Shown here: piece by piece, positions 16,628-25,083 of the stretch
How the letters are laid out: each line of letters opens with the position of its first letter
Numbering within the stretch: the first letter of the stretch is position 1
NCBI RefSeq assembly: GCF_000003605.2
Contig: NW_003124401.1
Coordinates: 23,402-48,484, forward strand
DNA: 25,083 nt
Direction of reading: 5' to 3'
Source of the DNA: Saccoglossus kowalevskii
Lineage: Eukaryota > Hemichordata > Enteropneusta > Harrimaniidae
Position numbers and translations under genes: made by a program
Notes under the pieces: model-generated
Database searches by the model: none
Told to the model about the DNA's origin: nothing
What the model saw: the letters and a program-made list of their open reading frames with translations, nothing else

Positions 16628-16657
16628 AACGTCGTATAACCGTCGTGAACGTCGTAA
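16628..16657. repeat. Three tandem 10-base units with core CGTCGT
   Basis: The units AACGTCGTAT, AACCGTCGTG and AACGTCGTAA follow each other without gaps. The 10-base period is close to one DNA helical turn, so any protein bound to each unit would face the same side. Three degenerate copies may be a micro-minisatellite with no function. Confidence 0.7.
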
Positions 16658-17518
16658 ATATGGATACACAATCAAAGTCCATTCGTACTTATGAATCAAA
16701 CGTGAAGCAATTACCCGCAAACTTTGAAGGGCCCAGTAATTAAAATTAGAGCTTAGACCTTTGTAAATATTTAAAGGCAGTAAACGTGAAATAAAAGAAT
16801 ATTCCCCGATTGCTCAGGTTGTGCTCGGCACACATTCCATGTGCATCCACCTTGTTTGGTAATATTGTTTATTTCCGTATTCTAATTTTCAAGTGTACGG
16901 CTTGCTGACATAGTTTGTTTGCTATCAAGCGACACGCACTTCATAGTCTGTTAATGAAACCCCACACGCAATATAACGACTGTACCTCACCTCACTGTAT
17001 ACCTGTCAATACTTAGTAACATCCGCGAAAATTTCAAGTGCTCTGGGTCGCGTTTTTGTGGCTTTATTTGGCGACTGGCTTGTTGACTTTGCTAGGCCTT
17101 TGTACAAAAACCGATGACTGACTAATCAATAGTGGATGGGCAGCCAACTCAGCCAACTGACACTTCTATAATACAGCCGCAAATCTGGATCGTTTAACCC
17201 TTACCTAGTCAAGTCAAAGTAAAAGTACATGGGGCTGGCGGGATAAGGTTAAGGTACTTTAAACATGATAAATTGTCTTCCAGAAAGGCAACGTCCAAGA
17301 TGACTGCTAGAGCCAGTGAAGCTAGCAGACGTGATCCACGGTAGGTTGTCTCGTACACGTGTCGGTTGCAACAACTAAGGGTTATTGGTGAAAATATGGC
17401 ATCGACGGCTTATGCCAAACAGTGCATAACTTTAGATAAAGGTAATATCCAGGATATGTAACCCCCTGAACAAACAATTCAATCAAATATCTTGTAAGTC
17501 AGTTATAGCTACTAACAA

Positions 17519-17531
17519 CCCCCCCCCCCCC
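17519..17531. repeat. Homopolymer C tract (13 bases)
   Basis: Thirteen consecutive C residues flanked by AAC-rich sequence. It is simple sequence, prone to length errors and to polymorphism. Confidence 0.9.
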
Positions 17532-17655
17532 AACAACAAATTACTGAACTAACCAACACGGTTTTGTACACATCCAGTAGTGAGGGTATATGTTCACGGA
17601 TTTTTAATATCAAAACATTATTCACAAAACAGAGTTGGCGATATAGAAAATGACA

Positions 17656-17680
17656 CAAAGTATAATGAAGCAAAGTATAA
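17656..17680. repeat. Short direct repeat CAAAGTATAA
   Basis: The 10-mer CAAAGTATAA occurs at 17656-17665 and again at 17671-17680, a 15-base period with two copies. It is too short to indicate an element. Confidence 0.6.
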
Positions 17681-19603
17681 CGGGTATAATTTATTGTTAT
17701 CTGCTTACAAACTCCTAAGTGGTAAGTGGTTAAAATTCCCTTCCATCCACTCTTTAAAGTACACTCTTACAGTGTATAACACACATAAGTACATACCCTC
17801 ATTAACAATTAACTATAGTTTCTAATTATAGTTTGGGTGTATTTGATTGAATTTTAGGTTTCTGTGTCCTTTTGTTTGAGCTTAGCTTCGTCCCTTCGTC
17901 CCAGGACAGACAGACATGCAAAGCATTTTAAATATTCCTCTGGTTGCTTTGGATAACATACTGTTTTCTGTGACTTTTTCTACTGTTACGTGTCAATGAA
18001 CATACCACCTTGACCATACGTTTATAATATTTTGTGACGTGTGTGCATTTTTGGAGGTTGTGCTCTGATCGAAAGGTTCAGCAGTGAGTCATATTTTGCA
18101 AGGTATTAACATGCTGCATATCACCTTTATGATAAATATACAACGGTCGAAACAGACAGAACGTATGATTGGATAAAAGTTTATGAATATAACCATATAT
18201 GGATAAGGTATTACGTCACACCAATGCCGTAGCATAGAGTCATGCTCAAACACGGTTGGTGCCAATTATTTATTCTTGATCTAATAACATAGGCAAATAT
18301 CGAAGTCGAAAACAATTCAACTTGAAGAAAATACACGCCAACGTGGCGTATATACCTTAGACATATTATGTATGACCGCCGCCCGGAAAGTTTAAGTATC
18401 TCAGATTTTAGGTATCGCCAGCTGCTGGGAGAATCACAAGTAAAAGCATGTCCTAAGTTCGGGTTATTGTTTCAGATCAAACTGCAGTAAACGTAGTTGC
18501 AGTTTCAATACAATCGATTAATTACAGTGAGTGACCATCGTACGATAGGTGTGCGGCATGTATGATGTAAATACATGGCTAGTATCGTTCCAGGCCATGA
18601 ATATAAGCTTGTATGCGAGGATTGTTAAGAAGCAATTAACGGGTAGTTGCGATCACAGACCGTGCATATAGATCAAACATGAACGATGATGTACCATAAA
18701 AAGGGCATAAAACATAAGTTTGCTTTAAGGAAGTTTCATGTATTTTTAAAACAGTCTGCCGACATTTTCAACTAATCGTTGAGTACCGGAAATAACTAAT
18801 GAGTTCGGTTTTAATAAAGTTTTGTAGTTGAGGAAATTTTGATGTGCACTAATATTTGTGAAAAGCAGAACGATCGATAGGAAATTGCCAAAGAAATTGT
18901 CATTCTGAGGGTGATTTACAGTTGGCGCATGTACAAGTACGGAGGTATTACATGTGCACTGGTTGAACGGCCCGGAAATTGCTACAATATATAAATAATG
19001 TTAGTAGGTATATACGCTACCTTTAGTGGCGATTCCAAATGAAAAAATCACGACTTTTGATATAAATAATGTTTATATATAAGAAGACACTGATTACATG
19101 TGTTTGTTTTCATTGTATCATCATGGTATCTTTTTGTTTTGGTATATTGCTTACCGCATACGAGTTACGTATATTCAGCGTTGAAAGGTTAAGTGAAGTT
19201 GGCAAACAGAAACCCATACCGCACATATGGCAACACGCTAGCACTAACTTCGCTGACACCCTATCGGGAAACACCTTAAATATCATATCCGCAAGGCCTA
19301 ACATTTTATAGTAACGTGACAAAATATATCAAGACGGAAATAAAATTCACTCATAAGTATGTGTGTGTACCAGTTAAGTTAACCATGGAAAGTTGTACTA
19401 CCTTCTAAGGGTTAACAGACTTGGATCAAAATATTTGTTATTCGCAACAAAGTTAACTGCCTATAAATGGTTGGATTTAGATACTATAAACTGGAAATAG
19501 CTGTAACAAACGAACGGTTATTAGTTAATCTACCGTTTATTCAGAAAGCTTTCAAGAGTTGTTCACAGGATGGACAGGAAAATCATTTATTTTCTAAACG
19601 GAC

Positions 19604-19632
19604 ACAATGCCATTAATTTTAAGAGGCATTGT
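19604..19632. repeat. Small perfect hairpin-forming inverted repeat
   Basis: ACAATGCC (19604-19611) and GGCATTGT (19625-19632) are exact reverse complements around a 13-base AT-rich loop. The stem does not extend further, so it is too short for a microRNA precursor. Possible dimeric factor site. Confidence 0.5.
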
Positions 19633-22085
19633 ATTATGACAGACTTAGCGAGCCATGTATGAATAACTGCACGGAACGAGGCCGTCCATCAGGTGATCGC
19701 ACTTAGGCAGCAGTACGCCAAGGTGGAGGGGGTAGTAACCGAAGATTGCAAGTAAACCATCGAAACTTAACTTGTACACTGGACTTATGCGAAAGATATT
19801 TTGTGACAATTTACCCAACTTGCGCAGAATTTATGTATTCGTAATAGTTACAACAAAGATGCGAGGTGTCAGTCAGTGTGGGTGTGGGCGGGAATAACGG
19901 GCAGGTATTCTGTAGAACACGATATACACATGCATATCAGTGGTATAAATGAAATCGTACATTGATTTGTGTTGACAGGGTTTATATATTCCACTTTTTG
20001 TTGTTTTGTTGTCTGGCGTACCCTTCGTTCAGGCCACAGATAGCATCCACGGCAAATGGCTAAACACATTGGCAAAATGGAAACTTGACTGGAGCCCTTG
20101 CACGTTCTAATTTATAAGGGACAAAAGTGGAGCTTCAATAAAGGTTCCAAGATAACGATAACGACTAGTAAACTGATTGAAAAATGATCGTATGTATCTC
20201 TTTGATATAACATCGCCAGTTGCACTGAAGACGACATAGCTAAAAGCAGATATGCACGATGATTGAATTGTGATGATGTAACAGCGCGTATATGATATGA
20301 CAGCACTTAATACAATAAATCACCGGCAAGATGATGTGATGCTTACTAGTAGTAAAAAAAGTCGTGTTCTGTAACACAGATATTTACTACCCAGTCAATA
20401 TCACCAACTCATTCAATTATCTCTAGTTCCACTAAAAAATCGAAGCACTTTTAACTTAAAGTGGACACAGAGTGTGTAGAAGAAGGAGTATGCTACCAGA
20501 GTTAAATTACGGAGCTTAATAGATTTGATTTTTAAATTTTAGTGTTCGTTGTTTGATTTTCATGAATGTTGTAAATTTCCGTAATCGACCCAGCAATGGC
20601 ATTGCAGCATATTTCGCGACATCGCAAAGGCGGCTAATTTCGAAAAACTCGACAAGGATCGAACGGATCGACAAAATGACTGTGGTGAATGGGCAACACA
20701 ATTAGATTGAGTGAATGTTGTAAAGTGATGTTCATAACTGCGCTGATTTGAGAGAAAACAGCGAATTACGCTCGAATTCATTGATATTGTAAATGCAAGA
20801 AAACAAACGTGTCACCGAAACATCGAATGTATGATGATGTTTTCATACGCGTGCCAAAACGCAATTACAGAATAAATTGGTGATTTGAAAGAAACAAATA
20901 GATTTGTTCATATTCTGCAGTAACCTATTCTGGTGTTTTTTTGAGAATGGGGAGCTTAATAAATTAATTTGCATTATCTACCAATAACTTAATAAATCGA
21001 CTGTAATTATAACGTATTACACTTGGACTTGCATTTACGATGTAAATTCTGTACCACTGATAAAATTTATCTCAATTTTTTGGCTGAAAACTTTGGACCC
21101 TGTGCTGATCAACGCCGCCATTCTGTTCACACCAGCTCCTTTCAGTTAATAACACGTGGTCTATTCTATTCATGCCACCAGACACGTACAACAAGCACGA
21201 CATTGAAGTAAATTAATTTAACCTATCACTAATCAATTGAAAATGTGAGATTTAACGAGATCATTTCACGATTTAAAAAAAACTCGAGAATAAAACACCC
21301 ACAATTTGATCCAATTAATTAGGAATCGAAAACAATTCAGTCGCTGCCACTCCAGTGAGCGAACTGCGCAGTGTTGACATAACAGTGGATTGCGTCAATT
21401 TCCCTTCAATTGGGGTCGAGCAGATTCGTGGAAAGCACTTCCATAAAGCGGAATGCGCATGGATTTGCAGTCAAATAAGCGTAGGTGGTTTTAAAGTAGT
21501 GCAGATGTATCATCAACAGACGGCATGAGACGAACAGAGCGTAGTAATATAAAAACAGCCGTAAATGATTGGACCGGTGGCCGGTATAAATGATAACAAA
21601 GTATTCTGTTAGGCTGCCTGTTTTAATAAGTTAACTTAATCAATTTAGTGGTTAAAATACTTTGTAGTAATTCCATTAAAAGTCAATATAATTGTGATAA
21701 AACATACCACCTTATATTGGATTATCGTCGCCATGGCAGCCACATTTCGGTTCTTTTCTTCCCCGCTGATCCTAACTTGGGTTATGTGATTATTATACGG
21801 GCTGGCAGCCTGGCATCTGTTACGAGGTGTGTGACAAGCAAAGTGTGAACTCAAACAGAGTGTTTAAACGAACACATGGCGTCCCGTTCGAAAAAATTAT
21901 CCCCAATAAAGCGATATAATTATTGTCGAAATGATCGTACATTGGAAAACACTCATCGTTAAAACAGCGTTCACTTCTACTACTCCGGGAAAACGATTCA
22001 TCAGTTGCACGGATAATTCAGAAACTAACCTCTTTTAAAAAGAAAACAAAAACGTTCTATTGTAATTCGTTGGATGGGATTAGTT

Positions 22086-22128
22086 CCTATAAGTATATAT
22101 ATATATATATTATTTACATTCTTATAGG
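22086..22128. repeat. Inverted repeat around a TA dinucleotide run
   Basis: CCTATAAG (22086-22093) and CTTATAGG (22121-22128) are perfect reverse complements. The 27-base interval begins with about nine TA units. The TA run can self-pair, so cruciform extrusion is plausible. It lies about 120-160 bases past the minus-strand poly(A) signal at 22248-22253, in the gap between that putative gene and the Nkx6 upstream region. Confidence 0.75.
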
Positions 22129-22247
22129 TTTAAAAAAATGCATGGACAAAATGAACCAATACTGCCCCGATACAACAGCCAGAGGGGTCACGACCCGTAA
22201 CATCACACCGAGATAACACAGAACACACAATTGAATGCAATGATGAT

Positions 22248-22253
22248 TTTATT
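22248..22253 (-). terminator. Canonical poly(A) signal AATAAA on the minus strand
   Basis: The plus-strand TTTATT reads AATAAA on the minus strand. About 15-30 bases further along that strand comes a GU-rich stretch (TTGTGTGTTCTGTGTT, about 22230-22215), the usual arrangement of hexamer, cleavage site and downstream element. Cleavage would fall near 22230-22240. The position coincides with the start of the CpG-poor AT-rich block on its high-coordinate side, which supports a real transcript end. Other AATAAA hexamers on the same strand at 24614-24619, 24244-24249 and 23744-23749 could give shorter isoforms. Confidence 0.55.
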
Positions 22254-23322
22254 GATTAATATTGTATTAATTTTAATAAAAATGTACCTGTTTTTTTGAC
22301 ACTACAGAGTAGTTAAACAACGCCTAACTACAAATCGTACCCTCATGACTTGTCAATTAGGTATTCTCATATTAGACTACGAACAATCAATGTAATAATA
22401 AATAAAATATGACATTAACATGAACTGACAGAAAAGTTATAATCATGTTAGTATAGATTGGTGCAGTTAAAGCAGCTAACTACACAATATTAAAACACAC
22501 CATGGGGGCCAACTTGAAGACAACCAAGTTATAATGAACACCTCTTTCTTGCCACTAGAGGGCTTTCTACACACTGACTTGAAAGCTGATGATACATCAC
22601 TAATACTAAATTATAATTTTTCTACAAAATTTTCACTCATTAGAAAAACATGGAAATGACAAAAATGTTGACAAATAATAGCTATGTGAACAAACTGAAA
22701 ACAAAACATTTTACAATAATTTAAAGACAAGAGGCTGGGCTGGAGAGCATACACTTCACAAAACTAATTTATGTTTGCGGCACAGGCACACCACAGAAAC
22801 ACAGAAATAGCGTGAATCAATGTGGATTTTTCGTTACTGAGAAATTTGCAAGTACACTATGATCTGAGTTGAGGCCACACATAATGAGTATTACGTTTCT
22901 ATCCTCACACATTATCATTTTGTACATGCTTTAGTATGCACAATTAACATTCTTTGTGGATATTTATAAAAAACAAAACAAACTCAATTAATTATCATTG
23001 TGTAGCGAAAAGACAATCAATTCTATGAATGAAACAAGTCATTAGTTAACTATTTCACCAAGAATATTCAGAAAACATTGGAAAAAGTAAAATTAATACA
23101 TATAAGAGAGGGATAACTAAAAATCCCATCAAAGTTGTTTTTCTATTAGTCGTACATTTAGATAAAATATTAGATCAGATAAAATATTAGAAAGCCCAAT
23201 TAAAGTCTCTCATCCATCCTTTGACTGGAGCACAAATACTACATTCACATGTCTTCAATTTAATAACAGGGGAACTTAACACAAATTTGGTTATCACCAC
23301 AGAAAGCTGAATAGTAAACAAG

Positions 23323-23338
23323 AAACAAACAAACAAAC
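23323..23338. repeat. AAAC tetranucleotide run
   Basis: Four exact copies of AAAC inside the putative 3' UTR. A short microsatellite of no evident function. Confidence 0.8.
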
Positions 23339-24145
23339 ATGCATACACTCCCTAAATAAGTTAAGTAGAGCAACACAAATACGAGATTAAAACTCCCATC
23401 TACTTGAGATAAAATTATAAATTATTATATTCTGAAAATAGATAATACACTGTAAAATAAATGTCTAACATATTAATATATAAATACTACTAATATATTG
23501 CAAACTTAAGTGATAAAATGAAGAGTTTGTAGAATATTTGCACTATTTAATTATACCTGTACCTGACCATATATGGGCATAAACTGTCATGATGTAAGTG
23601 ATGTAATTCAAGATATATGTAAATGACATCACCAGGCATGAATTCTATCAGAAATTGGCAATGCCAACTTCAGACAAAAGCAATTTAATTTTAAAATGAC
23701 TGACCCATTTTTTAAAAAATCCGATATTAAACAAAAAAGTATTTTTATTTGGACTAGCTCTTGTCAATAAGAAATCATTTTTTGTTATGTGCAAGTTCCA
23801 GTAAGCATGACTGAATTCTGAGGGATGGCAGTGAAAGTATGGTTATATACCACATTATATAACCAACTATTTGAAGCTGTACTCTACGTTTAGTTAAAAC
23901 CAGTAAGATTTGACCTTTTACCTCATTGCCTGTATCCACAAAATTAAAAAAACTGACAATTCAATACATTATTATTTATATAGATAAAAACAGTATGAGG
24001 AAATTTAAAACAAAATTAGTTAAAATTCATATAAATGGAAAGGAAATTTAAAACTATTCAATTAAAAATTATTAATTACAATTAAATATGAAAGAAACTA
24101 ATAAATACTGATAATAAAAAATAAATGGAAGCCATACACATAAAG

Positions 24146-24158
24146 AGGTCAGAGGTCA
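24146..24158. promoter_or_regulatory. Perfect DR1 nuclear-receptor element
   Basis: AGGTCA (24146-24151), one spacer base G, then AGGTCA (24153-24158) is the ideal direct repeat with 1-base spacing bound by HNF4 and RXR-type receptors. It may equally be a simple 7-base duplication. It lies inside the inferred transcript of the second gene, so it would act as an intragenic element if real. Confidence 0.35.
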
Positions 24159-24670
24159 GGGGAGAAGATCTCAAACCAAAAATAATGTAAACTTATCATA
24201 AGATATTATTTGGCAAGGGACAAATGATAAAACAAAACATGTGTTTATTAGTATTAGACATGTTCGATTAGATCAATTTCACTCCTTAATATATACCTCA
24301 ATAGGAATATGTGGTAAAGCAGTAAGACTTCTACAAAGACCTGATGAATCATAGTGTATGGCTTACAGTGAGTGCTGTACAATTTAGTACATTGTATCTC
24401 TTCATAAGATATATTTGCTGAGCTGTTCTCATGAACCACATTTCAGGTCATTGTTTTATCCTATTCGACATGGGAACCATTGTGGTATATACAATGCATG
24501 TTAAAATACATTTTTGTTTACACCAGCACACTTTAATATTCAGCAAATAGGAAAACAAAAGGTTGTCACAGCATTCACTTTTCATATGCAATTGTAGAAA
24601 GATGAACATTGACTTTATTTGAATTACATGATGCATTTGAAATAGTTTTAATAGCTTGATGACTGCTCCT

Positions 24671-24725
24671 CGACCTCATGTTGACCTTTGGCTGCTCATT
24701 GACCTCATATCTTGAACTCTGACCC
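24671..24725. promoter_or_regulatory. Cluster of nuclear-receptor half sites
   Basis: Five half sites in one orientation lie within 55 bases: CGACCT (24671-24676), TGACCT (24682-24687), TGACCT (24700-24705), TGAACT (24713-24718) and TGACCC (24720-24725). On the minus strand these read AGGTCA-like. The first pair has DR5 spacing (retinoic-acid type) and the last pair DR1 spacing. Part of the cluster comes from a local near-duplication, since CTGCTC-N3-GACCTCAT occurs at 24664-24680 and 24692-24708. Confidence 0.35.
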
Positions 24726-24893
24726 TCTTCTTCTACAGACGATTAAGTGCCACTAGACTGAAGTTTCTCGATATATAATAGGGGCTGGAATATTATTAAT
24801 ATTTTTGTGTTTATAGGGAACATAATACGAGACTCCTGCAAAGAAACATAAATAGATAACATTTACTGAATTGATTAACACCACATGATAATG

Positions 24894-25083
24894 CTTGGTA
24901 TATACAATAGTCATTGTTTAGGGTTATACAAGTGTTGGTATATACAATAGTCATTGTTTAGGGTTATACAAGTCTTGGTATATACAATAGTCATTGTTTA
25001 GGGTTATACTAGTCTTGGTATATACAATAGTCATTGTTTAGGGTTATACAAGTCTTGGTATATACAATAGTCATTGTTTAGGG
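24894..25083. repeat. 40-bp tandem repeat array, truncated by the window edge
   Basis: About 4.75 copies of an exactly 40-base unit, with unit starts at 24901, 24941, 24981, 25021 and 25061 and a 7-base lead-in from 24894. Differences between copies are few: G instead of C at 24934 and T instead of A at 25000. Each unit contains TGGTATATACAAT, a short internal inverted repeat (ACAAT-AGTC-ATTGT) and TTAGGGTTA. Near-identity of copies indicates recent expansion. The array continues past the window, so its total length is unknown. Confidence 0.98.

Larger units (their letters stand above)
8281..22085. other. Long non-coding region upstream of Nkx6
   Basis: About 13.8 kb without a supportable exon on either strand. 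The open frames reach at most about 100 codons, match no family and lack flanking splice signals that would join them. CpG dinucleotides are frequent. Short features include a partial RFX X-box-like GTTGCCATGGTGAT (8575-8588), a CRE-like TGACGTGA (8777-8784), a GTAATTAA site (10730-10737), a Su(H)-like TGTGGGAAA (13781-13789), and small repeats listed separately. A large exon-free interval beside a developmental homeobox gene is commonly enhancer-bearing. Divergent or lineage-specific exons cannot be excluded by eye. Confidence 0.55.
22235..24890 (-). other. Putative long 3' UTR or 3' gene body of a second minus-strand gene
   Basis: The block is AT-rich and strongly CpG-poor: about 20 CpG in 2.65 kb by hand count, against roughly 3 per 60 bases in 21361-21540. 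Its low-coordinate edge carries AATAAA with a GU-rich downstream element on the minus strand. No open frame of note occurs on either strand, so it is untranslated. In invertebrates with mosaic methylation, transcribed gene bodies are methylated and lose CpG, while developmental loci stay CpG-rich. I infer the terminal exon of a broadly expressed gene whose coding part lies beyond 25083. It could instead be an intron or an AT-rich old repeat, and the identity of the gene cannot be told from here. Confidence 0.45.

Noticed and set aside
24723-24741. Polypyrimidine tract plus CAG resembling a plus-strand splice acceptor
   Set aside because: No open frame follows it on the plus strand, and other signals in this block point to minus-strand transcription.
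24894-25083. Telomeric repeat, because of TTAGGGTTA in each unit
   Set aside because: The hexamer occurs once per 40-base unit rather than in tandem, so it is part of a satellite unit and not telomere sequence.

Overview
The window is from an animal nuclear genome. It contains one protein-coding gene that can be read completely: a three-exon NK6-class homeobox gene (Nkx6) on the minus strand, 7537 down to 4250. The three coding blocks join with intact GT-AG splice sites and matching phases into a 272-residue protein. The protein has the NK6 N-terminal motif, the eh1-like Groucho-binding motif, a full 60-residue homeodomain and an acidic tail. It lacks the long Ser/Ala/Pro/Gly tracts of vertebrate NKX6.1. 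CpG is common over most of the window. Together these features suggest an invertebrate bilaterian; a lophotrochozoan or invertebrate deuterostome fits, but I cannot fix the phylum from the sequence alone.

Layout: 1-113 is a TAAA microsatellite. 114-4249 is non-coding sequence 3' of Nkx6 and includes a small direct-repeat cluster at 3519-3689. 4250-7537 is Nkx6 with introns of 1850 and 619 bp. 7538-8280 looks like promoter-proximal DNA, with a GC box, five CCAAT boxes, an E-box and an NK6-type homeodomain site. About 8281-22085 is a long stretch with no believable exon, only simple repeats and short motifs, and is best read as the upstream regulatory landscape of Nkx6.

Near 22.2 kb the base composition changes sharply. 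From about 22235 to 24890 the DNA is AT-rich and strongly CpG-poor: by hand count about 20 CpG in about 2.65 kb, against about 3 per 60 bases just before it. On the minus strand its low-coordinate edge has a canonical AATAAA signal followed by a GU-rich element. I interpret this as the long 3' UTR or 3' gene body of a second minus-strand gene whose coding exons lie beyond the window. The window ends inside a 40-bp tandem repeat array, 24894-25083.

Nkx6 would encode a homeodomain repressor/activator of neural and gut (pancreas-type) progenitors. NK6-type sites in its own promoter and second intron fit possible autoregulation. I found no RNA gene, CRISPR array, intact transposon or unfamiliar multi-gene system.
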